In this document: in pieces, positions 36,106 through 44,290 of the stretch | Numbering within the stretch: the stretch's first letter is position 1 | Layout: each line of letters opens with the position of its first letter | NCBI GenBank assembly: GCA_937927235.1 | Contig: CALBCM010000011.1 | Location: 7,998-71,997, forward strand | Direction: 5' to 3' | From: an uncultured Johnsonella sp. | Lineage (GTDB): Bacteria > Bacillota > Clostridia > Lachnospirales > Lachnospiraceae | DNA length: 64,000 nucleotides | The notes under the pieces: model-generated | Seen by the model: the letters and a program-made list of their open reading frames with translations, nothing else | Told to the model about the DNA's origin: nothing | The model's database searches: none | Made by a program: the position numbers and the translations under genes

Positions 36106-36594
36106 TTATTTTGCCTTTTTAACAGAAAGAACCATACCTGTAAAAGCATCAACTTCATTTAATTCTCCAGTATAAGTTACTTCTACACTGTCGCCGTCGG
36201 CAACCTTATCAAGTCCTTCAGGTTTCTTATCAAAGGTAAGGAGGTACGGAGTACCTTTCTCATCAGTTATTGTAAACTGCATATCTTTTATATCAGAAAT
36301 CTTTCCTTTTATAACAGATTCTTTTTTATCATTTTTGGCAGCTTCTTTTGTAGTTTCCTTAGCATCAACCTTTACTGCTTCTGAAGATTTTTGCATCTCA
36401 GTTGCTTTTGAATCTGCTTTAGCAGCCTCTGAAGACTTCTGCGTCTCAGCTGCCTTTGAAGCCTCGCTTACAGCTACACTACTCGCTGCTGAAGAAGCGA
36501 CACTTGACTGACTTGAACTGTTACTCGAACATGCCATGCTCATAACCATTACTGCTGCAACAGCACCTGCTAAAACTAAATTTCTCTTTTTCAT
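36106..36594 (-). CDS. Putative secreted lipoprotein with Ser/Lys-rich repeat
   Basis: A 162-residue protein not assigned to a known family. N-terminus KKRNLVLAG, a hydrophobic core and MACSS suggest a lipoprotein signal with Cys22 as the lipidated residue; the lipobox (SMAC) is imperfect. Residues 23-45 are nearly all Ser and Ala. Two imperfect 16-residue tandem repeats follow (46-61 and 62-77, 12 of 16 identical). Residues about 95-162 form a compact domain with beta-like spacing (KGKISDIKDMQFTITDEKG), perhaps OB-like. The ATG at 36594 has a GAGGAG Shine-Dalgarno; a longer frame upstream lacks one. Confidence 0.75.
   Translation of the reverse strand: MKKRNLVLAGAVAAVMVMSMACSSNSSSQSSVASSAASSVAVSEASKAAETQKSSEAAKADSKATEMQKSSEAVKVDAKETTKEAAKNDKKESVIKGKISDIKDMQFTITDEKGTPYLLTFDKKPEGLDKVADGDSVEVTYTGELNEVDAFTGMVLSVKKAK
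36364..36459 (-). repeat. Two tandem 48-bp coding repeats in the lipoprotein
   Basis: The repeat unit encodes SKAAETQKSSEAAKAD, then SKATEMQKSSEAVKVD. It forms the linker between the Ser-rich anchor and the C-terminal domain. Confidence 0.8.
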
Positions 36595-36754
36595 AATAAT
36601 CTCCTCATATATTAATTGCACAAAGAATTGCATACCTTTTTGCTGTGGAGTAGTATATAATATAATTATGAAGAACCCTATAACATTTTTTTTAATTTTT
36701 TCTTAAAAAATATTTTATCATTTGTTATTGCAGCGTTATTGCAGCCCGAATATT

Positions 36755-38050
36755 CTACCTTTTTATATTAAATGCATTGAGTCCCGGATAAACAGCAGCT
36801 CCTCCAAGCTGTTCCTCTATGCGAAGCAGCTGGTTATATTTTGCAACACGCTCGGACCTGCTTGGAGCACCTGTTTTTATCTGGCAGGTATTGAGTGCAA
36901 CTGCAAGGTCGGCGATTGTAGTATCCTCCGTCTCTCCTGAGCGATGTGAAGATATAGCTGTATATCCCGCTTTATGCGCCATCTTTATAGCTTCAAGAGT
37001 TTCTGATACCGAGCCTATCTGATTAAGCTTGATAAGGATGGAATTGCCACAGCCTGTTTTAATTCCCTTTTCAAGTCTTTCCGTATTTGTAACAAATAAA
37101 TCATCTCCTACAAGCTGAACCTTACCGCCAAGCTCCTTGGTAAGCTCTTTCCAACCTTCCCAGTCTTCTTCATCCAGCGCATCTTCTATAGAAATAATAG
37201 GATATTTATCAACAAGCTTTTTCCAATGCTCAATTAAAGTTTTTGAGGTGAAAGTGGTACCTGCTTTAGGAAGCTTATACTCCCCTTTCTTCTCGCCCTT
37301 CCATTCACTTGCAGCAGCATCAATTGCAATCATAAAGTCCTTGCCGGCTTCATAACCGGCTTTTTTCACAGCTTCTATGATAATTTCGATAACCTCCTCA
37401 TCGCTGGAAAGATTCGGTGCAAAGCCTCCCTCATCTCCAACTGAAGTAGCGAGCCCTTTTGATTTTAAAATTCCGGCAAGCGAATGGAATACCTCAGAGC
37501 ACTGACGAAGAGCCTCTTTAAAGCTTGCAGCACCTACAGGCATAATCATAAATTCCTGTACATCTACAGTGTTTGCGGCATGAGCTCCTCCATTAAGTAT
37601 ATTCATCATAGGTACAGGAAGCCTGTTTCCGTTGATTCCCCCAAGAAATCTGTACAGGGGTATATCAAGACAAGTGGCTGCAGCCCTTGCAGCTGCAATA
37701 GACACAGCAAGAATAGCATTGGCACCAAGGTTTGACTTATCTTTTGTTCCGTCTGCCTTTATCATAGCGGCATCTATAGCATAAATATCTGAAGCGTCCA
37801 TTCCTACAAGCAAATCATTAATCACAGTATTTATATTATTTACAGCTTTTGATACACCTTTTCCAAGATAACGGGACTTATCGCCGTCTCTCAGCTCAAG
37901 AGCTTCAAACTCTCCTGTTGAAGCACCGCTTGGAGCAGTTCCTCTGCCCATGCAGCCGTCAATCAGATATACCTCAGCCTCAACTGTAGGATTGCCTCTT
38001 GAGTCAAGAATCTCTCTGCCTATTACCTTTTCAATTTCTAAGTAGCTCAT
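36755..38050 (-). CDS. eno: Enolase
   Basis: A 431-residue glycolytic enzyme (2-phosphoglycerate to phosphoenolpyruvate). Signatures: ILDSRGNPTVEAEV near residue 15, GAHAANTVDVQEFMIMP near 155, the metal ligands around SIEDALDEEDWEGW and QLVGDDLFVTN, and the catalytic LIKLNQIGSVSET near 338. Length is normal. Strong AAGGAGGC Shine-Dalgarno. It is separated from the cobalt transporter operon by 135 bp that contains an inverted repeat and is probably transcribed on its own. Confidence 0.98.
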   Translation of the reverse strand: MSYLEIEKVIGREILDSRGNPTVEAEVYLIDGCMGRGTAPSGASTGEFEALELRDGDKSRYLGKGVSKAVNNINTVINDLLVGMDASDIYAIDAAMIKADGTKDKSNLGANAILAVSIAAARAAATCLDIPLYRFLGGINGNRLPVPMMNILNGGAHAANTVDVQEFMIMPVGAASFKEALRQCSEVFHSLAGILKSKGLATSVGDEGGFAPNLSSDEEVIEIIIEAVKKAGYEAGKDFMIAIDAAASEWKGEKKGEYKLPKAGTTFTSKTLIEHWKKLVDKYPIISIEDALDEEDWEGWKELTKELGGKVQLVGDDLFVTNTERLEKGIKTGCGNSILIKLNQIGSVSETLEAIKMAHKAGYTAISSHRSGETEDTTIADLAVALNTCQIKTGAPSRSERVAKYNQLLRIEEQLGGAAVYPGLNAFNIKR

Positions 38051-38098
38051 AAAATGCCTCCTTGCATATAGTTTATAAAAAATTGATTATATTTTGTC

Positions 38099-38130
38099 TT
38101 TAACAGAAAATTCTCAAAAGCTCTGTTAAA
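38099..38130. promoter_or_regulatory. Inverted repeat in the eno leader region
   Basis: TTTAACAGA (38099-38107) and TCTGTTAAA (38122-38130) form a perfect 9-bp inverted repeat with a 14-bp spacer, 49-80 bp upstream of the eno start. It may be an operator or a 5' leader hairpin. Confidence 0.45.
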
Positions 38131-38185
38131 CAACTTTAATACATCAATATATTAACATATTTATATGCATATAACCATAGTATTT

Positions 38186-38512
38186 TTATATTTTTTTGCC
38201 CTTTTGCTCATCTTCTATTTTCTTTCTTTCCACAAACCTGCCCATAAAATAAGCTATGATACCGACTCCAATTCCGGTCTGCACACAAAAAAGCAGACTT
38301 TCCACCTCTCCCGGAAGCTCTTTGCCAAGAATACTTTCTATAGGAGGAGTAAACCAGGGCTCGTATTCACCTCCGCTTATTTCTGCAACAACCTCGCTTC
38401 CAGCATCATCAGAGCCTCCAAATTCAGCATCCTTCAACATAAATAAAGGAACCGCAGCTAAAGCAACCGCAAGAATCAGAAGTGCTATAACAATTTTTTT
38501 GTTTTTTGACAT
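38186..38512 (-). CDS. cbiN: Cobalt transport protein CbiN
   Basis: A 108-residue small membrane protein with two hydrophobic segments (about 5-25 and 78-95) and an outer loop with the CbiN-typical FGGSDDAG...YEPWFTPPIE phrase. CbiN helps load cobalt onto CbiM in the energy-coupling factor transporter. Its start overlaps the last base of the cbiM stop (TAATG). It is the last gene of the operon; no clear terminator hairpin was found after it. Confidence 0.93.
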   Translation of the reverse strand: MSKNKKIVIALLILAVALAAVPLFMLKDAEFGGSDDAGSEVVAEISGGEYEPWFTPPIESILGKELPGEVESLLFCVQTGIGVGIIAYFMGRFVERKKIEDEQKGKKI

Positions 38513-39264
38513 TATTTATTCCCTCCTTTTAAGAAGCCTATTTCTGTCAGCTCATTCTGTGCATAGGTTTCCAGTCCTATAATTATAATTACTGTAAGCA
38601 GACCTTCTATCACTGCAAGCGGAAGCTGAGTCGGTGCAAATACCAGCAAAAATTTGCTGGCAGAAGCCATAATTCCGCCCTGAGACATAGGATAAGCAAG
38701 AGCAAGCTGAAAGCTTGTCACAACATAAGTGAGTAAATCTCCTAAAAATGCTGCCAAAAACACAGAAATATTGCTATTTATTTTGGCTTTTTTGCAAAGC
38801 TGATAAACTATAAAAGCTACAAAAGGACCTGCTACAGCCATAGAAAAGGTATTTGCTCCTAAGGTAGTAAAGCCTCCGTGGGCAAGCAGCAAGGCTTGAA
38901 ATATCAGCACTATAATGCCAAGTATGCTGACTGCACTCGGACCAAAGAGTATAGCAGCAAGTCCTGTACCTGTCATGTGAGAGCATGAGCCGGAAACCGA
39001 GGGGATTTTAAGTGAAGACAGCACAAATATAAAAGCTCCCGACATAGCGATGAGCGTAATTGAGCACCTGTCCTTATCTACCGTCTTCTTTATTGAGAAG
39101 TATCCCGATATAAGAAAAGGCAAAGCAATTAAACTCCATGCCACTGCATGACCTACCGGTAAAAAACCCTCCATGATGTGCATTGCATTTGCCGTAAAGG
39201 GCAAAGCGAAAGTAAATGCGAATAAAATTGCAAAAGCTGTAAAAATTTTCTCCTGCTTTTTCAT
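38512..39264 (-). CDS. cbiM: Cobalt ECF transporter substrate-binding subunit CbiM
   Basis: A 250-residue membrane protein with a signal peptide (about 1-27, ending in TANA). Cleavage would expose MHIMEGFLP, the Met-His N-terminus that coordinates cobalt in CbiM structures. HMTGTGLAAILFGPSAVSILG near residue 96 and about six membrane segments complete the family pattern. It follows cbiO by 44 bp with an AAGGAGGAG Shine-Dalgarno. Confidence 0.95.
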   Translation of the reverse strand: MKKQEKIFTAFAILFAFTFALPFTANAMHIMEGFLPVGHAVAWSLIALPFLISGYFSIKKTVDKDRCSITLIAMSGAFIFVLSSLKIPSVSGSCSHMTGTGLAAILFGPSAVSILGIIVLIFQALLLAHGGFTTLGANTFSMAVAGPFVAFIVYQLCKKAKINSNISVFLAAFLGDLLTYVVTSFQLALAYPMSQGGIMASASKFLLVFAPTQLPLAVIEGLLTVIIIIGLETYAQNELTEIGFLKGGNK

Positions 39265-39308
39265 TTTCTCCTCCTTTATAAATTTTTTAAAATTAACTTT
39301 ATTAATAT

Positions 39309-40145
39309 TCAGTTTAACCTGAAATTAAATAATTGCTTGAATTCTTCTATATTTTTAGCTGGCTTTCCCCCCTCTTTAATTACAGAATTAGCTAAAAGGA
39401 TTTCGTAAACCTCTAAAAGTATAGGCTTTTTTAAGCTTGCTCTATTAAGCACCTCCCGATTATTAAATACTGTTGCCGGGTCTGAATCGGCAATGATGCT
39501 GCCCTCGGAAAATACTATAATTCTGTCTGCCCACCTGAAAGCAAATTCCAGGTCATGCGTAGAAATAACTAAAGTCTTGCTTTCTGAAGACATTCTTTTA
39601 AGCACTTCCTCAAATATATAGATATTTTGAGCATCAAGTGAAGCTGTGGGCTCATCAAAGATTATAACCTCGGACTTCATAGCTATAATATCAGCTATGC
39701 TCACCTTTTTTTTCTCTCCTCCGCTCAGATAATGCGGAGGTCTGTCTATTAAATCTGAAATACTCATATAATTCAGTGCTTCAATAACTCTTTTTGCAAC
39801 CTCCTGCCTGTCCAGACCGAGATTCATAGGTCCAAAGCTTACTTCAGCTCTTACTGTTGAAGCGATAATTTGATTATCTGCCTCCTGAAATACTATACCT
39901 ACATTTTTTTGCAGCTCTTTTAAATTCGATTTTTCTATAAGCTTATTTTTATAATATATTCTGCCGCTGTCTGATTTTAACACTCCATTAATATTAAGAA
40001 AGAAAGTTGATTTGCCTGAGCCGTTGGCACCAAGTACCGCAAGCTTTTCTCCGCTGTGTATTTCTAGAGATATGCCTTTGATTATTTCATGACCTTTTAT
40101 ATAACTATAGTGTAAATCTTCTATTTTTAATATAACCTCGCTCAT
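39309..40145 (-). CDS. cbiO: Cobalt ECF transporter ATPase CbiO
   Basis: A 278-residue ABC ATPase. Walker A GANGSGKST at residues 39-47, the Q-loop in VFQEADNQI, signature LSGGEKKKVSIA near residue 141, Walker B VIIFDEPTASLD near 160 and the H-switch STHD. FQEADNQI is typical of ECF ATPases. It overlaps cbiQ by 4 bp (ATGA). Confidence 0.95.
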   Translation of the reverse strand: MSEVILKIEDLHYSYIKGHEIIKGISLEIHSGEKLAVLGANGSGKSTFFLNINGVLKSDSGRIYYKNKLIEKSNLKELQKNVGIVFQEADNQIIASTVRAEVSFGPMNLGLDRQEVAKRVIEALNYMSISDLIDRPPHYLSGGEKKKVSIADIIAMKSEVIIFDEPTASLDAQNIYIFEEVLKRMSSESKTLVISTHDLEFAFRWADRIIVFSEGSIIADSDPATVFNNREVLNRASLKKPILLEVYEILLANSVIKEGGKPAKNIEEFKQLFNFRLN

Positions 40146-40954
40146 ATACCTATTCCTTTTATATATTTAATATGCATTATCCAGATAAAAAATATTGATA
40201 AAATATAAAAACCCGCTCCTGCCATCTGCCTTGCGGATAATATTTTATCTTCCTGCAGAAAATTCAGCTCCCCATTAAAGCAGCGTGCTTCCATAGCGGT
40301 ATAATAAGCATTTGCTTTCTTTAATGCTAATATCAGTATATTGCTTGCTATATTGCCGAAGCTCATAAATGAAGCTTTAAGATTGCGGTAGCCCAGTCTG
40401 GAAAGGGCTGAATCATGCATATTTGCATGTACCTCTGTCAATATAAATATAAACCTGTAAATAAGATTCATAAGCTCAATTATAAGCTTCGGCAGGTGCA
40501 TATTTTTCAGGCTTAAAATTATTTCATAAGGCATGGTTGAAAGTATCAGAGCCTGCATAATGCTTACACAGGTAAGCGCCTTGATTATAAGCTTAAACAG
40601 CCTTATAAGCTGTGAAACCGAGCTGAATATATAGAGATTGCCTAAATGTATATAAAAGTCACCCCCAGGTTCAGCTGAAAAATTCAATGCTATACTAAGG
40701 CTTGCAAGTATTATAAAGCTAAGAGGTGTCAAAAGCATTGAAATATAATCCCAAAAGCCGATTCCCCCAAGTATTACGCTGATAAAGCACATGCTGAGAA
40801 ATATATATAATGATACGTAAACATCATTAAGTACTAAAGTTAATATCAACACAACTATAGAGCCTACAAGCTTGTAATCCGGGTTTAAATATTTAAGCTT
40901 TGAATTAAAAGCATATAAATCTATTGGAAATCTCCTGCCATGATTATGTGCCAT
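40142..40954 (-). CDS. cbiQ: Cobalt ECF transporter transmembrane subunit CbiQ
   Basis: A 270-residue membrane coupling protein with about five hydrophobic segments. The cytoplasmic coupling motifs are seen as ALSRLGYRN near residue 190 and AMEARCFNGE near 230, matching the two conserved A-R-G-type motifs of ECF T components. It is the first gene of the cbi operon, with a GGAAAGGAAT Shine-Dalgarno, and lies about 300 bp downstream of a cobalamin riboswitch aptamer. Confidence 0.93.
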   Translation of the reverse strand: MAHNHGRRFPIDLYAFNSKLKYLNPDYKLVGSIVVLILTLVLNDVYVSLYIFLSMCFISVILGGIGFWDYISMLLTPLSFIILASLSIALNFSAEPGGDFYIHLGNLYIFSSVSQLIRLFKLIIKALTCVSIMQALILSTMPYEIILSLKNMHLPKLIIELMNLIYRFIFILTEVHANMHDSALSRLGYRNLKASFMSFGNIASNILILALKKANAYYTAMEARCFNGELNFLQEDKILSARQMAGAGFYILSIFFIWIMHIKYIKGIGI

Positions 40955-41029
40955 ATATTCCTTTCCCTAATAATTAAAGTATAAAAAAACTGCTATATTA
41001 AAGTGAATTCAGCTTTAATAACGCACCTT

Positions 41030-41055
41030 AAAAAGTATATTTTATTAAATATACT
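41030..41055 (-). terminator. Possible terminator in the expression platform of the cobalamin riboswitch
   Basis: On the minus strand AGTATATTT and AAATATACT (41034-41055) form a perfect 9-bp stem with a 4-nt loop, followed by TTTT. The stem is all but two A-T pairs, so it is weak. It lies between the aptamer and cbiQ and could be the regulated stop. The remaining leader (40955-41258) holds no gene. Confidence 0.5.
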
Positions 41056-41258
41056 CTACTGAGGTTTAACATTCACCTTGAATATAACAGCAAAACAAAT
41101 AATAGCTATTTTATATTAAATACACTATTACTATAAGTTTATTTTATTTTACAGTACCCAAAAAACAATATATAAATTTTCATATTTATATATTTTCCGG
41201 AGCAGATTATATGTATAGCTGTATCAGTTCATGGGAACGTAGAACCTAATAATAGCCT

Positions 41259-41439
41259 CATAGATGTATCCTGACTTAAACAATAGCGTATTTATAATAA
41301 TTTAAAAACACACAACAGGCTTTGCCTTCCCGGTTTATACTGAACCAGTGACCTTTAAAGCCCTTAATCATTATCACAGTAGCGTCCCTGTGCGGGATTT
41401 CCACCCGGCTTCCTATGTATAAAATACATAAAATCTATG
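41259..41439 (-). ncRNA. Cobalamin (B12) riboswitch aptamer upstream of cbiQOMN
   Basis: Read on the minus strand: P1 arm CATAGAT at 41439-41433 pairs with ATCTATG at 41265-41259. Inside are the conserved core GGAAGCCGGGTGGAAATCCC, then CTACTGTGATAA, and near the 3' end the B12 box AAGTCAGGATACATC (41277-41263). A hairpin with arms GTTC/GAAC just downstream (about 41230-41250) may be the kissing-loop partner of the regulatory domain. Binding of cobalamin would lower expression of the cobalt importer, which fits the operon content. Confidence 0.9.
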
Positions 41440-41449
41440 TGCTGAAAAA

Positions 41450-41478
41450 ATACTATCATAATATTATAGTAAAAGCAA
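41450..41478 (-). promoter_or_regulatory. Promoter for the cobalamin riboswitch and cbi operon
   Basis: On the minus strand TTGCTT (41473-41478), 17-bp spacer, TAGTAT (41450-41455). Transcription would begin near 41443, just before the P1 stem of the aptamer. Confidence 0.7.
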
Positions 41479-41611
41479 GAAAAAGAAAAGAGCCAGCAAA
41501 AAACACTTTTTACAGGTCTGGGGAATTTATAATAATATATAATGCAAAAGCATATTGTGTCAGTATGATATAATAATTATAAGTAAATAAGAAAGGTATT
41601 GAAATAAAAAT

Positions 41612-42682
41612 ATGGAAAATCTTCCCTATAATGAACAGGTTGACAAGTATAATATTCTCAAGCTCCGTGAATTGAATGCCGCTCTGCCGGCTTACTGCAA
41701 AGCTTTTTTCAGAGGAATTGAACAAAGAACACAGTCGAGAACACGTATCGCCTACGCCTATGACCTCAGAGTGTTTTTTACTTTTTTATTAAATAATAAT
41801 CCTGAAATGAAAAAAGCTTGTTCTGACATAAGAGAGATACCGCTTGAAGCACTTGAAAAGCTGACCACCGATGATTTTGAAGAATACATGGAATATCTCA
41901 AATACAGAGAGGAAGGCAGAAACATTATTAATAAGGAAAATGCCATCAAAAGAAAAATTTCTTCACTTAAAAGCTTCTTTAAATATTTTTATAATACCGG
42001 TAAAATAAATGAAAATGTGTTATCCAAGGTTTTGCTCCCAAGACTTATTGAAAAAGATATTATAAGGCTTGACATGGACGAGGTGGCACTGATGATGGAT
42101 GAGGTTGAAAATGGAGATTCTCTTTCAAAAAAGCAAAAGGAATACCATGAGAAAACCAGAAAAAGAGATCTTGCCATAATAGGACTTATGCTTGGAACCG
42201 GTATCAGAGTATCCGAATGCGTAGGTCTTAACTTAAATGATATTGACTTTAAAAATGATGGCATACGCATACATAGAAAGGGAGGCAAGGAGGTTACCGT
42301 CTATTTTTCGGATGAGCTGGAAAAAATCCTCCTGTCTTACCTTGAGGAAAGAAAGCTTACAGAGGTTTTAAAGGGTCATGAAGAAGCATTGTTTCTTTCG
42401 CTTCAAATGAAAAGAATCAGTGTAAGGAGTGTTGAAAAGCTTGTCAAAAAATATGCGCAGGCGATTTCACCGCTTAAAAAAATTACTCCGCACAAATTAA
42501 GAAGTACCTACGGCACCAATCTCTACAAAGAAACCGGTGATATTTACCTTGTAGCTGATGTGCTTGGACACAGCGATGTAAATACTACCAAAAAGCATTA
42601 TGCGGCACTTGAAGATGATAGAAGAAAAAAAGCCAGAAATGTAGTCAGGCTTAGAGAAGACAGTGATTCTTTTGAAAAATAA
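41612..42682 (+). CDS. Tyrosine recombinase, XerS/XerD-like
   Basis: A 356-residue site-specific recombinase with an N-terminal SAM-like core-binding domain (about 25-125) and a C-terminal catalytic domain. The catalytic set is complete: Arg199, Lys223, His294, Arg297, His320 and the nucleophile Tyr330. Length and the extended linker with a KKQKEYHEKTRKRDLAI stretch resemble the single-recombinase XerS type of streptococci more than the ~300-residue XerC/XerD pair. No mobile element, att site or other phage gene is nearby, which suggests a chromosomal role such as dimer resolution. It is divergent from the cbi operon and has a weak AAAGG Shine-Dalgarno. Confidence 0.88.
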   Translation: MENLPYNEQVDKYNILKLRELNAALPAYCKAFFRGIEQRTQSRTRIAYAYDLRVFFTFLLNNNPEMKKACSDIREIPLEALEKLTTDDFEEYMEYLKYREEGRNIINKENAIKRKISSLKSFFKYFYNTGKINENVLSKVLLPRLIEKDIIRLDMDEVALMMDEVENGDSLSKKQKEYHEKTRKRDLAIIGLMLGTGIRVSECVGLNLNDIDFKNDGIRIHRKGGKEVTVYFSDELEKILLSYLEERKLTEVLKGHEEALFLSLQMKRISVRSVEKLVKKYAQAISPLKKITPHKLRSTYGTNLYKETGDIYLVADVLGHSDVNTTKKHYAALEDDRRKKARNVVRLREDSDSFEK

Positions 42683-42690
42683 TAAAACCC

Positions 42691-42734
42691 GCCGCCATAT
42701 TGGCAGCTCATTCAATACGGCGGCTTTATATATT
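42691..42734. terminator. Bidirectional terminator between the recombinase and citrate synthase
   Basis: GCCGCC (42691-42696) pairs with GGCGGC (42719-42724), then TATTG with CAATA after one A-C mismatch; loop 10 nt. T-rich on the + strand after the stem and AACCC/GGGTTTT on the minus strand, so it can act for both convergent genes. Confidence 0.88.
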
Positions 42735-42742
42735 TAGATTCT

Positions 42743-44077
42743 TTATCTGTCTTTTATTTTTATATATTCATTAAACTGTCCTACGTACTTGGTAGCCGGG
42801 CGCATAATTCTTCCGTCATATAATTTATTTTCAATATTATGTGCAATCCAGCCTACACAGCGGGCACATACAAATAAAGGTGTGAAAAGCTCTCTTGGTA
42901 TGTTAAGCATTTCATAGGCAAAGCCGCTGTAATAATCAACATTATTTGAAATAGTATATCCCTTTCTCTCAAATATAACCTGCTTAACCAGATTTTCAAA
43001 CTGCACATAAAATTCATATTCCCTAAGTCTGCCCTTTTCTTCTGCAACATCACGACAGAAATTTTTTAAGAGCTCCGCTCTCGGGTCGCTTATTGTATAT
43101 ACCGCATGCCCGAAGCCGTATATAAGCCCGCTCTGGTCATAAAAATCCTTGTCAAGCAGCTTATTTATTATATTGCAGATTGCAGTTTCGTCATCAGTAT
43201 AGCCTACTTCATTTAATATACACTCCATCATTTTAGTAACACTTACATTTGCTCCGCCGTGTTTAGGACCTTTTAATGAGCCTATGGAGGCGGTAATAGA
43301 AGAATAAATATCAGTTCCTGTAGAAGATACCACGACATTTGTAAAGGTTGAGTTATTTCCTCCGCCGTGGTCTGCATGCAGAAGCAAAAGTGTATCCAGC
43401 AAAGCGGCTTCTTTCTCCGTAAATATTTTATCAGCCCTCAGCATATATAGGATATTTTCCGCAATAGAATAATTTTCATTTGAATAGTGTATAAACAGGC
43501 TTTTTCTATCATAATAGTGCTTTTTGCTGTGATAGGCATAGCACATAATTGCAGGGAGCTTTGAAGCGATTGAAAGTCCCTTTACGAGGGTAGGAAATAC
43601 CTCTACATTATCAGGCTCCTCATCATAGGTGTATAGGTTAAGCACCGCTCTTTGCATTACATTCATAAGATTATGCCCGGGCATTCTCAAAAGACTGGCT
43701 TCAAGAAAATCGTCAGGAAGGGTATACATTCCCCTTATTATCTTTAAAAATTTTTCAAATTCTTTTTTTGAAGGCAGATATCCAAAAAGCAGGATAAACA
43801 TTACTTCTTCATATCCGTTGGTTCCTTCAGGATGTTCATTAACTATATCATTTATATTATAGCCTCTGTAATATAAGCTTCCCGGCACATTATTTTTAAC
43901 TCCGTCAATCACTTCGTAGCCGACTACATCGGATACTTTTGTGAGTCCTACTCTTACACCTGTACCGTCTTCGTTTCTCAGGCCTTTTTTTACATTATAC
44001 TCTTTAAAGAGCTTGTTTTTGATGTCAGTATATACCTGACTTTTCCCAAAAGCCTGAGCCAGAAAGTTTTCTGTCAT
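42743..44077 (-). CDS. gltA: Citrate synthase
   Basis: A 444-residue citrate (Si)-synthase family protein joining oxaloacetate and acetyl-CoA. The catalytic histidines are in LHADHGGGNNSTFTN and GPKHGGANVSV, and the second active-site stretch is FGHAVYTISDPRA. Related 2-methylcitrate synthase activity cannot be excluded. In Clostridia it usually serves glutamate synthesis; aconitase and isocitrate dehydrogenase genes are not in the window. Strong GAGGAG Shine-Dalgarno. The 213-bp upstream gap has no gene. Confidence 0.93.
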   Translation of the reverse strand: MTENFLAQAFGKSQVYTDIKNKLFKEYNVKKGLRNEDGTGVRVGLTKVSDVVGYEVIDGVKNNVPGSLYYRGYNINDIVNEHPEGTNGYEEVMFILLFGYLPSKKEFEKFLKIIRGMYTLPDDFLEASLLRMPGHNLMNVMQRAVLNLYTYDEEPDNVEVFPTLVKGLSIASKLPAIMCYAYHSKKHYYDRKSLFIHYSNENYSIAENILYMLRADKIFTEKEAALLDTLLLLHADHGGGNNSTFTNVVVSSTGTDIYSSITASIGSLKGPKHGGANVSVTKMMECILNEVGYTDDETAICNIINKLLDKDFYDQSGLIYGFGHAVYTISDPRAELLKNFCRDVAEEKGRLREYEFYVQFENLVKQVIFERKGYTISNNVDYYSGFAYEMLNIPRELFTPLFVCARCVGWIAHNIENKLYDGRIMRPATKYVGQFNEYIKIKDR

Positions 44078-44290
44078 AATAAATCTCCTCTTTGTGTTAT
44101 ATTTTTATTTATAGTCCGTAAAATGACGGCATATAAGTTTCCACTTTAATGCTCTAATCTAATAAAATTATAAGCCTGCAAAAAAGACAATGATTGCTTT
44201 ATAGAAAATCAAATTATTCCCGTACTCCTCAATCCCGACTTTTATACACTGCCTGGCTTGTTATAGAAGTGGAAATTCAGCTTCTGCTTA

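Noticed and set aside
41450..41475. A+T-rich imperfect palindrome upstream of the Xer gene as a possible dif site
   Set aside because: It overlaps the cbi promoter and does not show the two 11-bp arms of a dif site that I could recognise.
44138..44276. TTTCCACTT and AAGTGGAAA, a 9-bp inverted repeat 121 bp apart between the NlpC/P60 and citrate synthase genes
   Set aside because: Too distant for a simple hairpin and may be chance in A+T-rich DNA; the rest of this 213-bp gap shows no gene or clear terminator.
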